This document shows positions 21,606 through 33,464 of a stretch of 64,000 bases of DNA, one piece after another; positions within the stretch are counted from its first letter, which is position 1; every line of letters starts with the position of its first letter. The position numbers were made by a program, and so were the translations under genes. The notes under the pieces were generated by a model, which saw nothing but the letters and a program-made list of their open reading frames with translations, made no database searches and had not been told where the DNA came from. Source of the DNA: Sepiola atlantica (Eukaryota > Mollusca > Cephalopoda > Sepiida > Sepiolidae); the NCBI GenBank assembly GCA_963556195.1, contig OY744533.1:46693379-46757378 (forward strand). Direction: 5' to 3'.

Positions 21606-22639
21606 TTTATCACATCTAAAAGAAGAAAATTATACCCAAAGAATTTATTTGTTGGAGTACTACTATTTTACCCCCACCCCCATAATGTTTGCCTCCTTTC
21701 CTTTCTAATCATTTTCTCGTCTTTCTCCTTCTCCTCTTTCATTGTGTTAGCTTCTTTTTTCTCGCTACCTCTTTCGTATTTCGTTTCTTGCAGTGTCACT
21801 TTTGTTTGTATTGTCGTGTGCAATGATCATCATTAATGTAAAGAACACTATTTATTTACAAGGAAAATGTTGTAATGTGTTGTGGCTGCAGGTACGTGCA
21901 CATAAGATATGTTGTATATTGAAAGTTAAATCAAAGGGTGGGGGGGGGGTAAATCAGTAATACGTTTGAGCAAGTTATTATCCAATTTGGTAGGAATTAC
22001 ATTAAAATTTTTCACACGAGAATCACAGATAAGAAACCATAGCAGTCATGTTTAGATGCTTTTGTCATGTTGATGCTGCTTTGTAGTTAGTGGTGATCAT
22101 GATGATTGAATTTGCATTCAGTATGGCATAAAATATTTGCAGTGTTATTATTATTGTTATTACAAAAGGAAGAATAAGCGAAGTTGGTTGCTTTTGGTGT
22201 TTGAAGTTGATAGTGCATTCTTTGATCAGATGAATGGAAAATTGGTTGAGACTTTGGCATTTTTAGAGGCGTTAAAGTTTCAGTCAAAGGTGTCCTAGAT
22301 TCATGTGGTATTGTAGACATCTTGGTTGGATGTGTTTATTATCTCTTCAAACGGGTGCTTTTATAGACAACTTTGTAGAAAATTCTAGATTCGATTGTTT
22401 CTTGGTGCACACACATTTGATTAGTCAATCTGTGAATAGGCAGTTATGTCACACATGTATACTAGATTTGAATTGCTATTCTCTATGTGCAAACATCTCA
22501 AAATAGCTTGTTATATAATTTAGAAAATAAGTGAATACCGAGAGTATATTTTATATTACTATTTGTTGCTTATATATACCAGCTGAAACACTCCTACTAT
22601 TGAATTAATCATGCGGCTGAAATAGTGCTTCATTGGTGA
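21606..22639. other. No gene recognised
   Basis: The pyrimidine-rich stretch 21690-21780 and minus-strand frame 22087-22320 (asparagine run, histidine end) show no family. TTATT triplets near 22141. Confidence 0.4.
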
Positions 22640-22832
22640 GAATTTGAATGCCTTACGCGGTCGGTGTGTCATGTGGTTTGGCCATGTACAGTGTGTCACC
22701 TCTTGCTTCAACTCCATAACACGCCTGGATACCCCAGTCACTCGGGGGCACAGTAGACCAAGGAAGACCTGTTTGACTGCATGCAGCATTACTGATATCA
22801 ACCCTTTGGATTGGACACTCACAGCATCGTAA
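22640..22832 (+). pseudogene. LINE polymerase C-terminal fragment
   Basis: Encodes LRGRCVMWFGHVQCV, then RLDTPVTRGHSRPRKTCLTA and DINPLDWTL. The W-GHV...GRPRKTW pattern is the common C-terminal signature of non-LTR polymerases after the thumb. About 60 residues remain. The triplet runs that follow could be its 3' tail. Confidence 0.7.
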
Positions 22833-22834
22833 AA

Positions 22835-22905
22835 AACAAAACAAAAAAAACAACAACGACAACAACAACGACCACCACCACCACCACCACCATCATCATC
22901 ATCAG
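22835..22905. repeat. (CAA)n(CCA)n(CAT)n
   Basis: Three adjoining triplet runs immediately after the LINE fragment, as often found at LINE 3' ends. Confidence 0.9.
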
Positions 22906-24043
22906 TTAGGCCATAAATATTAACACAAACTGCCCAATAGATCGTGCATGCACTTTTGTATTGATAAAATCAGAATTCAATGGGTCAATTAACTCTCACA
23001 GTAGAATGTAGTGTCAGCTGGACCAAAGCCAATTGAAAGAGAAGAGCTTTCATAGTCACTTTGAGATGAATATACGACCTAAACAATTACCTCTGCTCAA
23101 GAGATAGAAGGAGAGGAAGAGAGGAGGCAGTTTGACCTAATAACGTGGGTGCTGGTTTTCTGGGAATAGGAATGGAGCCAGCTTGATCTCATTTAAGAAA
23201 AGGAGTTATGTCGACATGACATACTGGCTTACTTGTTTATCTTACAAGCGGTTGATAAATTCGCTTCGCGATTGCAAAGCGCTTATTTCAATTTTGTTTA
23301 CTGTCCTGAAGGAGGCTTCTTATTTTCCGAGTCTACTGAGATGATGAATTGAGTGTTTACAGGCAGCCATTTTTTATATCTATATAATAATACGTTAAGG
23401 CATTTCATGTTCGTACGTATGTTATCACCTTTCACACTATGTGAAGAAGTGAGATAGTCTGATCGCCAAATATGAAGTGCACAAGTAAATGAGAAATATC
23501 TAGAGTCGTTGTTTGCAAAAAATTCAAATTTTACACATTTCAAAATTCATTATTCTAAAATCGAATAAACCTTTATAAATAAAATTCTGTCGTCCCCTCG
23601 ACTTAAAAACAATTTTACAATATATTCTTTGCATTCTTTTTAGTCTAATGCATCTAATTGTTACGATTTGAAATAAGTATATTTTTTTAATTTTAAAATG
23701 ATTTAAATTGTTACAATATATACACAAATTAAAAAAGGAAAACGTTCGTTTTATTTATTTAAAAATATATTTATCTGACAAACATGTGTACGGTAAGAAT
23801 GAAGAGAAGACGGTAGTCTATATAATGATACGCGAAGACATTTCGTGTTCGTACGTATATTATCACAAATCCTGCTTTTCTTAAAAGATGAGATCGCTCG
23901 ATCGGTCAAGATGCAATACAAAAAAATTATTTATTTAAATTGAACTATCTCTGACAGAAAACCAAATATGCTACATTTGAGGACATATTTTAATCCATAA
24001 GGATAAGGATATTATTAACACTGCCAGACATTTAATATTTCAA
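22906..24043. other. No gene; dispersed repeats
   Basis: TTTCATGTTCGTACGTATG at ~23402 recurs as TTTCGTGTTCGTACGTATAT at ~23840 with flanking similarity. The stretch 23690-23812 resembles 34640-34835. Confidence 0.5.
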
Positions 24044-24125
24044 AGGAGGAGGAGGAGGAGGAGGATGATTATTATTATTATTACTATTATTATTATTAAC
24101 AACAACAACAACAACAACAGAAAAC
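24044..24125. repeat. (AGG)n(TTA)n(ACA)n triplet runs
   Basis: Three adjoining triplet microsatellites. Confidence 0.9.
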
Positions 24126-24199
24126 CATGCAGATAGATGAAGAAAGTAACCGTGGAATTCCCGCTTGTACATTTATATTTTAAAAGACATGTTACATAT

Positions 24200-24480
24200 G
24201 TAAACGGAAGGACCAAGGGGGGAGAGAACCTTAGTCTGTGAGGTGCTGAAAGCATAACCTCATATAGCCCATCGAGCACAATCTGCACCTGGTCCTCAGT
24301 TGACCCCCAACAAGATGATATCGTTGACATATTCGAGGTTCCACACACTCACTTCCGACTCTAGTGCCACCCTGGATAGTCTTGAAGAGTGTGATATACA
24401 CATAGTCTGAGTCAAGACGGATTTTGACTAAGGCTTTAGTGTATTGATCATCCAAGGAGGAGCCAAAGAGGGAATTGTAT
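24200..24480 (-). pseudogene. Reverse transcriptase active-site fragment
   Basis: On the minus strand one frame gives ECVEPRICQRYHLVG and, after a frameshift, EYVNDIILLG then STEDQVQIVLDGLYEVMLSA. YVNDIILLG resembles the YADD-box of RT motif C with A-to-V and D-to-N changes. About 90 residues of a decayed LINE. Confidence 0.5.
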
Positions 24481-25831
24481 TGAACTAAGTATCACCGCTC
24501 GGCAGTGGATTGCTTACAACCAAGATCATTCCTATAACAAGCCAGGCAGGCATGCAACTGTTTTTTTTTACTAACCCATCAAATTTATTTCAGCTGAGAT
24601 CCTATATTATATCATAAAGTACATTTACATTATAAGTTCGTGAGTAATGCTGTAAAAAGTTAAAATCGAATTTTATTGATTTTATTATTATTTTTCGCCA
24701 TTATTAATTTTAAAATATTCAACTTTCATATAATAATCTTTTTTATGGTTTTCTTTTCATATTGACAACATTGTTTATTCAAGAAATACCATTTTTATAC
24801 CTTTATTTATTTAAAGTTTTCATTCATAGGAATTTTTCAATAATTGTCAAATTTATTAATTAGCTCATTGTGGTTCTTATTATTTCGTATGTAAAACATA
24901 AAAATATCGAACTAATCTCGCAAGAGAATTTTACCTGTTTTTAACTACTATATTAATTATCTTAGAAAATTCACATCGCCTTCAGTACAAGACAACACTT
25001 GCATGATCGTCTGGCCTGTTATAATGATGGCCTTGCTTACAGCTCATCAGAAATGCAATTATATCTCATCAGTGCATACGACATGAATTGTATATGTTCA
25101 ACTCTGCCATACTACAATAACTCATTACGTCAGCATTATTAGAACACTCCATACTTAGAAGGAATGATTTACATGAATATTTAGTACTTCACCCGCTCGC
25201 TATCATTTTGTAATTTAATTCCTATCCACTACTTGAAATCAATGAAACGAAACTAATCGATAAGAAAAAGAAGACAAAACTTCTGCTTTTGCTACCTCAA
25301 ACTTAATCTCTCTCGCTCTCTCTCTCGCTCTCTCTCTCATTCACATACATATAAATACACACTACTAAAGAAATGTTACATTTTTCGAGCAGTGAAAAAA
25401 AAGTGTTTATTAGGTAAAATAGAGTATTCGAAGGAGCAGCAACCGATAGCATAAAAACTGAATTCTGAATTGTTGACCGGTATCAAGCTTTGAAAGAAGC
25501 AGCAGCAGCCACTGTTACTTTGCCTACTATCTTTTTCATTTTTTAATTCATTCCTCTCCTCCCGTCTCCTCTTTTTCATACCGCAAATCAGGCCGGACAC
25601 ACACACGTTCATTTTTGTTATATGGAAAGAGCATTATCCTTATCAGTGTGTGAACAAAACTGAATGTTGATAACTATTGAATAATTAATCAGCATTCAAG
25701 TGTGTATTAATTCATTTTTAACTGAAAGAATTGTCTTTTTTCTTTTGTTTATTAGTTCTTTAAAGTCTTCTTTGTTTTCATAAAATTCCTTTTTAAGAAA
25801 TTCTATTTATCAATTTATTTTATTTCTCTCA

Positions 25832-25912
<81 letters not shown>

Positions 25913-26065
25913 TTTATCTATTTTTGAGCGGATTTATCTCCTTCAAATTTTGTCTGCCAAATTTCTCAATTCATATATCCTCCTTGTTTTTTTCTACTAT
26001 TTTTATTCTCATTGATTATTTAGCATTTATATTCTTTGTCACCATCTTTTAAAAATTATATGTTA
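24481..26065. other. No gene; TC and TA microsatellites
   Basis: (TC)n near 25305-25335 and (TA)n at 25838-25908. The rest is AT-rich with no recognised content. Confidence 0.5.
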
Positions 26066-26160
26066 CTAGCAGGCAACCAGACGTTACACGAGAAATAAAT
26101 GCAGGATAATATCCTAATGAATGATCGTCAATTATTTACAGTAATGTAGGGTTTGACAAT
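26066..26160 (-). mobile_element. Decayed Helitron 3' end
   Basis: On the plus strand an A is followed by CTAGCAGGCAACCAGACGTT, the inverse of hairpin-plus-CTAG as at 40870, with the hairpin degraded. The extent of the body is unknown. Confidence 0.45.
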
Positions 26161-26842
26161 ATTATCAAACAACTTATTTTGTACTATAGGGACCTCCAAA
26201 GCGTACCACAAAATCGATGACATCATCATTATTTGCATACTTTACATAAGATGCTTAAATGCGTTTTTAATTCTTTGTTTTAATTCTCCCCAAAATAAAG
26301 TTTTATATATAGGAAGTTGTTTTAAAGTTAAATAGTTTATTTCAGGTTAAATTATCGATCTGGGAAAGAAACCCATTCTTTATCTTGAGATTTTCGTATG
26401 GAATTCGATTTTTTCTACAGTGGGGTACTATTGTTTACACTTTTTATTCATGAATTCACAGATACCTAAAAGTGTTTACCAATAAAAAGAAAAGGTAAAT
26501 TTGCTGTGTTTTTTAAAGACTCTTTCGCTGTATATAACATTAAAATTTCGATCGATCAGAATATATCTTGTTCAGATTTCATAAAATGAAATAAGTGGGG
26601 GTGAATCACGTAGAAAGAATATTTTCCCTAATATATTTTACGAAAAAACACATTTTATAGATAAATTAGTTCAATAATGAATAAGTACTGAAAATTTCGT
26701 GAAAATCTGACCATTACTTGATTTTTTGGTAAATTTATTAAACACACGGGTGTTAGCGCATAAAAATAGGTCACTACATAGGAACGTTGTTTTAAGGCGT
26801 AAATAAAGTACACACGTTTTTATTTTCTCATTTTCATTATTT
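26161..26842. other. No gene seen
   Basis: AT-rich, without a recognised repeat. Confidence 0.4.
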
Positions 26843-26933
26843 TCGTATGCTGAAAACAATTTTTTAAAATCATCAGCAATTTATTTTATTAAATTGCTGA
26901 TGATTTTTTTAAAATTGTTTTCAGCGTACGAAA
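26843..26933. repeat. Short palindrome, ~43-bp arms
   Basis: TTCGTATGCTGAAAACAATT ... ATCATCAGCAATTTA is followed by its near-exact inverse after about 4 bases. Confidence 0.9.
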
Positions 26934-27099
26934 ATTTTTGAATGGTAAAAAAGTTATTTTGAATTTTTGAATGGTAAAAAAGTTATGAAGATAATATAAA
27001 CCTATGTTAAAGTTACACCATGTTACATATGGGAGTGGTAAATTCTATGGTGAGCTTTGAAGGTTCCTATTGTAGTAAAATCATTATTTATGTCATTAC

Positions 27100-27957
27100 T
27101 TAACCATACTTAACAAAAATTAAGTGTTTACCATATTTAGCATAAAAGTAAAATAAAAAGAATATAAGTCAGTTCTGAGACTGCATACCTCCGCCTGACA
27201 ACATAAGTTTGAACCAAAGTTTTATCTGAGCCTGACTTTTCCATATTGTATGAAGTATTCCCAAAGTTATGCCATGGAAATGTTGATAACTCAAAAATGA
27301 TTTTTCTGATCAAGCTGAAATTTATCATGGTGGTTACTGTTATCAAAGAACATTAGATCCATACATCAAATTTGGGAAAATCGGAAGTTGAAATTGCATA
27401 AAAAAATTCGAGCATGACTTAAGTATTCAAGGTCAAAATTAAAGGTCAAGCTCAAGGGCATATAAGATGTTGGACTTCATTGGCTACAATATGGGCCAAG
27501 TAGCGATTCTACAATTAACAGAACAAAAGTTATCAGAAAAAAATCACCTTTGACCTAGATATACCAAAATTCAATAAGTTATAAGTTAAATCATGACTAA
27601 TATTTTTACCAACTCTGGTGACGATTGGTCAAGCGATGTGGACGCTGTATACAAATAGACATTGTGACACATTCGTCCTAAAATATAACCTCCTTGCTGG
27701 ATCATGGCTATGTGTCTTCTCCAGAAAATTGTGATGGGGAAGATAACGATTTTCTGGAGTAGACACGCTTAATTATCCGCTCGTGAACAATTTTCTGAAA
27801 AGGACACTTAGTCATGTTTTTTTCATTTTACTTTTTCACTAAATACGGTAAACACTTAGCCATGTTTATTTTACTTTTACTTTTTCACTAAATACGGTAA
27901 ACACTTAGCCATGTTTATTTTACTTTTACTTTTTCACTAAATACGGTAAACATTTAA
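27100..27957. mobile_element. Inverted-repeat element with 49-bp minisatellite
   Basis: AAGTGTTTACCATATTTAGC at 27122 is the inverse of the 49-bp unit TTTTTCACTAAATACGGTAA... repeated three times at 27799-27955 (units at 27841, 27890, 27939). In between lies text such as CCAACTCTGGTGACGATTGG. A duplicated ~75-bp block (27717-27790 and 28072-28150) flanks the tandem. Superfamily unknown. Confidence 0.55.
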
Positions 27958-28262
27958 TATTTGTTATGTTTTTTTTTTACATAATGGCATAAATCCTGTT
28001 TTTAGTAGCAAATAAGTTGTTATAATACCAAACTTAATTTCACTGTAAATAATTGACGACCATACATTTCTTTAGAAAATTGTGCAGGGACCGATAACAA
28101 TTTTCTAGAGTAGACGCAGTGAGTTATCCGACTTAACTGCAAGCGAACAGACAAACAGAGACACTATAGTTTACAGTCTCATTTATAATTAACCAAGTTC
28201 ATATCTATCTGTCAGTATAGCTAAGAGTTCACCAACTCAGATATAATTTTTATAAAATTTTC

Positions 28263-30104
28263 AGAAAGTATTAAGGTCTAAGATATGAGCAACGTCTGGC
28301 ATCCAAAGTGAACTCAAACCGTAAAAGATTCTACGCCCAAGTTAAGCGGAACAAGAGACTTGTGAACCGTATAGCAACGTTGAGAACTCCAGATGGAAGA
28401 ACGATTAGCGACCCTGGTAAACAGTGCGAGCTATTTGCCGACAGGTTCTCCTCAATATACCGGGTAGACAACGAGCAACAACCTCCTCCACTGCCGACTT
28501 ATGATGTTCAGCCAATGCAAGCTATTGAAGTCACTCCTCAAGAAGTTTTTGTGACCCTTTCCAGCATTCAAACCAACAAAAGCCCAGGACCTGACCATAT
28601 CCATCCAGCAGTCCTTCGTGTTTTGGCGCAAGTTCTGGCAACTCCACTAGCGGACCTGTTTAATCACTCACTTTCAGACGGTGTCGTACCAGAGGACTGG
28701 AGAGTGGCTACAGTATGCCCCATTTTCAAGAAAGGCGCTAAAACCGACCCTCTTAACTACCGCCCCGTGAGCCTGACTTCAATCATCTGCAAAGTTATGG
28801 AGAAAATCCTGAAAAATGCATTGATGAACCACCTTGAACGAACCAAATCTTTGACTCAGACCCAGCATGGTTTCGTCCCAATGCGATCCTGCCTCTCCAA
28901 CCTCCTTCTTACGGAAGAATGGATAACCAAGATTTTGGATGATGGCGATGCTGCGGATATCCTGTTTCTGGACTTCTCCAAGGCGTTTGACTCCGTAAAC
29001 CACCACCTGCTCCTTCACAAGCTTGATCGGTACAGGATTCACCGGTCCATCATCAGCTGGATTAGGTCGTTTCTACAAGCACGAACTTTTCGAGTTTCTG
29101 TGAGTGGATGCACTTCAGCAGAAGCAAATGCTTGCAGCGGAGTACCACAAGGTTCAGTGCTTGGCCCGATTTTGTTCCTCCTGTTCGTCAACGACCTTCC
29201 AGACTTACTTCAGGGCAAAGTTTTGCTTTTCGCTGATGATGTCAAACTCATAGCGCAAAGACGCAATCATGCCATCCTGCAAACCGATCTGGATTGTACT
29301 GCAAACTGGGCCTCAGACTGGGACCTTCCACTCAACGCAGCCAAATGCAGTCATCTTCCAGTTGGCGCGCGACCATCCCAGCTCTTCACTATCGGTCCGA
29401 ACAACCATGAAATGGCCTCAGTATCTCAGGCAACTGATCTTGGTGTAAGAGTGGATAGCTCTTTCAAACCGTCTCGTCACTGCGTTGAAATGTCCAGCAA
29501 AGCCCGGGGCGTCTTGTTTCAAATTCGACGTTCCTTCATCAACCTGACGGCCGAAGTGTTCCGTCCACTCTATTTGACGCTTGTTCGACCTTTGCTGGAG
29601 TACGGTGTTGAGGCGTGCAGTCCCTATCTCCGAAAGGATATACTTCATGTTGAACGCATCCAGAGGCGTGCAACCAAAATGATTTCTGGCTTTGCCGATC
29701 TCTCGTATGAAGAAAGACTCCACCGTCTTCAACTTCCGACGCTCGAAATTCGAAGGATGCGAGGGGACCTCATCCTGGTTTACAAAATCCTGAATGGGCT
29801 CATCAATCTCCCCGCTGACGAATTCTTTACTCGTGCGCCAGACAGAGGCCTTCGAGGTCATGACCAGAAGCTCTACTGTCGTAAATTTCGGCTTCAGAGG
29901 CGTCAAGCATCCTTCTCAATTCGTTCTGTCAACCCCTGGAACAGGCTTCCCGCTGAGGTCATCCAAGCGCCTACTATCAGTGCTTTCAAGAGAAAACTTG
30001 ATTTATTTTTGTACACTGATTAAATTTTTGCCTATCTTACATGGCTTGTGCGTATGCTTTCTTAGCCAAAAAAAAAAAAAAAAAAAAAAAAAAGAAAGTT
30101 TTAA
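28263..30104 (+). mobile_element. Young 5'-truncated non-LTR retrotransposon with target-site duplication
   Basis: The copy runs 28275-30092 and ends in about 25 A residues (30068-30092). It is bracketed by AGAAAGTATTAA (28263-28274) and AGAAAGTTTTAA (30093-30104), a 12-bp duplication with one mismatch, as left by target-primed reverse transcription. The reading frame opens exactly at 28275, so the upstream stop belongs to the target. The 3' UTR is only about 45 bp. Confidence 0.85.
28275..30023 (+). CDS. Reverse transcriptase of a non-LTR retrotransposon (5'-truncated ORF2)
   Basis: An RNA-directed DNA polymerase that copies its own mRNA at a nicked target. The frame is intact for about 582 codons. 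Numbering from the GTG at 28308: KSPGPDHIHP at 91-100 and NYRPVSLTSI at 150-159 are RT motifs 1 and 2; LDFSKAFDSV at 221-230 is motif A with its catalytic Asp; GVPQGSVLGP at 278-287 is motif B; FADD at 308-311 is motif C. The RRATKMISGF and YEERLHRLQLPTLEIRR region and the NRLPAEVI end are typical of the Jockey/CR1 assembly. The apurinic endonuclease domain and N-terminal part are missing, so it has no natural start codon and cannot act alone. No frameshift or stop suggests a recent insertion. Confidence 0.92.
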   Translation, partial: GLRYEQRLASKVNSNRKRFYAQVKRNKRLVNRIATLRTPDGRTISDPGKQCELFADRFSSIYRVDNEQQPPPLPTYDVQPMQAIEVTPQEVFVTLSSIQTNKSPGPDHIHPAVLRVLAQVLATPLADLFNHSLSDGVVPEDWRVATVCPIFKKGAKTDPLNYRPVSLTSIICKVMEKILKNALMNHLERTKSLTQTQHGFVPMRSCLSNLLLTEEWITKILDDGDAADILFLDFSKAFDSVNHHLLLHKLDRYRIHRSIISWIRSFLQARTFRVSVSGCTSAEANACSGVPQGSVLGPILFLLFVNDLPDLLQGKVLLFADDVKLIAQRRNHAILQTDLDCTANWASDWDLPLNAAKCSHLPVGARPSQLFTIGPNNHEMASVSQATDLGVRVDSSFKPSRHCVEMSSKARGVLFQIRRSFINLTAEVFRPLYLTLVRPLLEYGVEACSPYLRKDILHVERIQRRATKMISGFADLSYEERLHRLQLPTLEIRRMRGDLILVYKILNGLINLPADEFFTRAPDRGLRGHDQKLYCRKFRLQRRQASFSIRSVNPWNRLPAEVIQAPTISAFKRKLDLFLYTD

Positions 30105-30467
30105 ACAATAATTGACCAGAATTTACTGTCTATAGAGCTAAGTCTTTACCATTTCAAGTCTTACTCCAATCCAACTTGGCTGCCATTGGGAAGATAGAGT
30201 GTGAATGGCTGCTACAGAGAATTTCTTTGTCGATTATCTGGAGAAACACTCACGCCATCCTTGCTGCTGCATAAACATTATATATAAATATGAAAAAAGA
30301 AAAGGTACTATAAAATCGTACAATAATGAAATACTAAATAAACATAATTGTAATAATCTAACTGCATTACACCAAAGAACATGTAAATGCAGAAATCGGA
30401 ATAACTGAATGTAAGACATAGATGCCTAGCAAATTCGTGTAGCTAAAATGAATAGCATGAAGTAATA
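30105..30467. other. No gene seen
   Basis: AT-rich flank between two insertions. Short frames lack similarity. Confidence 0.5.
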
Positions 30468-31000
30468 TACAGGTGGTCAATAAGTCACTGAGGGTTCGTT
30501 GAGGAATTTTTAACTTGAACAGATTCTTTATTTTTGATGGTACCTTAATGGAATCTTAACATAATATGAAAAGAACGAAAGTAAACAAAAATGAAAAATA
30601 ATTTCTTCATGAAAAATAACATCTTTTAAATGGTTTCCATTTTCAGCTTCACACATTCGTGCTCTTTCCAAAACATTATCTATGACAGATTGCAGGATCA
30701 CTCGATTACGATTTAATTCCCCGAATTCATTCCTGATGTTCTCCTTCAATTCCTGTATAGTTTCAGGCTTGTTGATGTAAACTTTTTCTTTGAGATAACC
30801 CCACAAGAAAAAGTCATAGCTCTCAAGTCTGGGGAACATGAAGGCCAGATGGCATTACTAACTTTTTTATTTTTGCTCTTTTTTGCAAACAAATCTCCAT
30901 TGTCTTCGTCATATTATGTTATAGTTTCATTACGGTACCATAAAAAATAAAGAATCTATTCAAGTTAAAAATCTTGCAGTGACTTCTTGGCCAGTCTGTA
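30468..31000 (-). mobile_element. 533-bp mariner-like element, internally deleted
   Basis: Terminal inverted repeats TACAGGTGGTCAATAAGTCA and the inverse of TGACTTCTTGGCCAGTCTGTA, flanked by TA (30466-30467 and 31001-31002). A longer sub-terminal inverted block follows (TTAACTTGAACAGATTCTTT against its inverse). The only coding remnant is the transposase C-terminus on the minus strand. Confidence 0.88.
30528..30860 (-). pseudogene. Mariner-type transposase C-terminal fragment
   Basis: About 100 residues. It contains YDFFLWGYLKEKVY, the conserved block around the last catalytic Asp of the mariner DDE domain, then INKPETIQELKENIRNEF. The first two catalytic Asp residues and the helix-turn-helix domain are absent. 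The element must have depended on transposase in trans. Confidence 0.85.
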
Positions 31001-31396
31001 TAAAACCGACGTTTTATACATCCGTCAAAATCAGAATAACCCCTCGAAAAAGTGTAAATTACCTAAACCAATGCATTTCCATATTGTGTAATTAGTTGAA
31101 AAAACAAACAACTGAATTTGTCTGTTACTCTTCGAAATATTAAAGTAATATAGTTTTAAAACAACTTGATTTCATTAATAATTTCATAATCAAACTATAC
31201 TCTAATAAAAAAATGTAACTTTCACAACAAAACTAAATTAGCTTACGTTAAATAACAAAAGAAAAACAAACTACTACATAAGAATTGATTAAAGCAGGCC
31301 AGACTAACAGTTTTTTCTTTCACTTAACCTAATATTGCAATGGCTACTTTTCACTTCTCAATTCAGTCATATCCCACGAACATTGATTTTTGAAAA
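31001..31396. other. No gene seen
   Basis: AT-rich spacer. Confidence 0.5.
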
Positions 31397-32104
31397 TCTT
31401 CTATATATATATATATAAAGCTCAATGTGTGTGTGTACGTGTGTGTGATTTTTAGTGTTCTCTATAGAAAGAAAGGTTAGAGAATCTACATGAAATCTAA
31501 AAGTGTATTCTTATGTAAAATTTACCAGGGAAGACCATTGAAGTGTTCCCGAATATCTAAGTACACCCTTAAGGGGGCTATGGAGGCATAACCTCCTTAT
31601 AACTTCAAATATATCTTATTTTTATGAAATTTAAATCAGATGTATAAAATGTTATGGGGAAAGCAATGTAAGTGGTCTCGACTCTCTAAGTGCTATCCTA
31701 ACTTAAAGGAGTTATGGGGGTCGAACCTCCTTTAAAACTTCAAATATATTCTATTTTGATGAAATTTGTATATGTATAAAAATTTCCAGGGAAGACAATA
31801 GAAGTGGCTCTGAATCTCTACGTTACCCACTATGTGCTGAATGTCTATGTGTCTCCACCTCTAAGAGACCCATGGGGGCAGAACCTGCGTATAACTTCAA
31901 ATACGTATATCCGATTTTAATGAAATCTAAACCATATGTATAAGACACTAATTCAGAGTTTTTCAACATTTCAGCTTCTTCCGACTATATTAGGGGGCGA
32001 AACAAGATGGAGGATTAAAAACAAAGAAAGTAATATGGTTTTATGAGCATGTACATAGTAGTGATCCTCATTCAATCCCGAGCAACGTCGGGTCTTCCTG
32101 CTAG
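31397..32104 (+). mobile_element. Non-autonomous Helitron-like element, clean ends
   Basis: Starts TCTTCTATATATATATATAT after A (31396), passes AAAGCTCAATGTGTGTGTG, and ends with hairpin CCCGAGCAACGTCGGG (32077-32092), eight bases, CTAG (32101-32104), then T. The interior has three imperfect ~115-bp repeats built round AGTTATGGGGG..ACCTCC..TAAAACTTCAAATAT. No protein is encoded. Confidence 0.85.
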
Positions 32105-32350
32105 TATACTTATAGAGTAAAGTCAGTCTATATTTTGTTTACCGATAGTCTTTGTCATACAAAATCAATTGTTGAATGTGGTTCGGCAGTTTTTGTTTGT
32201 GCAACGATGCTACATATCCTCACAAATGTGAATCATTTTATTGTAAAATTCACCTTACATATATTTTTACCTTCTACAAATTAATGTTTCATTCTGATTC
32301 ATCACTTTTTTCTGCTACGTTGATACATGTTCTTAGTCCCCCAAAATGTA
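32105..32350. other. No gene seen
   Basis: Short spacer between two Helitron-like elements. Part of 32130-32170 resembles 6735-6775. Confidence 0.4.
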
Positions 32351-32977
32351 ATTATATATATATAAAGTTAGGTATCTGTAGATGTTTATATATTTGTATT
32401 ACAGTATTCACTCCTACACTAATGAACCAATTATTATGAACTTTGGAATTGCTGTTCAGCATAAGTGTTGGTAATGTGGGTTATATTTAATTAAATTTAG
32501 TTTTATGCAAAGGGGAAAAGAGGGGGTGGAAGCCCTTTGTGAAAATTCAGATACATCCGATTTTTGCTAAAGTTTAACAATAGGTATCATAAATCAATTA
32601 ATAAACATTCCCGAAATTTCAGTTTCTTTGGAGTATTTAAAAGGGTTTTAGGGGGCATAATATGGGCACAACCTCCCATTTTAAAAATATTTTTTTAGGT
32701 TTGCATTAAATTTTATCAATAGTCATTAGCAACCAATTAGGAAGCAGGATTCCCTGAATTTCAATTTCTTCTTAACACCCTTTAAGCTTAAGCCTTAAAT
32801 TTTAAACATTTTTTAAATCAAAATCATATAGATTTTGATTAAAATATGAATAAGGATTCTAGTCATAAAGTTTAATAATATTATATCTCTATTTTAACCT
32901 CTATAAAGAGACATAAAAGTGGTACAAAACTTATGTTCAGAGAATTAATTCTATCCATCCTGGGACGGGTATTCTTC

Positions 32978-32980
<3 letters not shown>
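32351..32980 (+). mobile_element. Non-autonomous Helitron-like element
   Basis: Same family as 11116-11666. The 5' part is in a TA run (TATATATAAAGTTAGGTATC), and the 3' end is a near-hairpin CCATCCTGGGACGG, GTATTCTT, CTAG (32977-32980), then T and a TA array. Confidence 0.75.
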
Positions 32981-32984
<4 letters not shown>

Positions 32985-33039
<55 letters not shown>

Positions 33040-33464
33040 ATTTTAGTGAGTAATGCATTTTAGCAGTGAAGAATTCGTTTTCTCACTTGAGTGATTCATA
33101 CAAAATCCAATCTTCTTTGGCATCAAAAAGAAAAATTGGTAAGAATTCCAAGCAGTAAACCTTGAGCAATTCCATTGTAGCAAAAGTGTCTTGGCAGCAG
33201 CAGCAAAAAAATAAAAGAAAAAAAAAGAAGTGACTGTCTTCGAATTCTTCAATCAACTCAACTCTTAACTCAACTCCGCTCAACTGAACTGTTGGTAACA
33301 CGATTAAAAATAACCAAAAAAAAACGAAGAACCTCCGCTCGGATGCATCTAAATGGCCATAAAAAGAGACCATCTAATTTAGCAATCAGCCACAATGACG
33401 TGATATGAAGTTTAACAAGTATGGATCCATTGCTACGATGCAGCCATTCAACCTGTGCAACGAT
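32985..33464. other. (TA)n, then no gene seen
   Basis: The TA array 32985-33036 is followed by mixed sequence. Minus-strand frames at 33043-33373 contain poly-Phe artefacts. Confidence 0.5.

Noticed and set aside
22087..22320. Minus-strand frame with an Asn run as a host exon
   Set aside because: No splice sites or known motif supports it, and the Asn run comes from a TTA/TTG triplet tract.
26843..26933. Hammerhead motif at CTGATGA in the palindrome
   Set aside because: CTGATGA occurs but no stem II followed by GAAA can be found; the match is part of the palindrome sequence.
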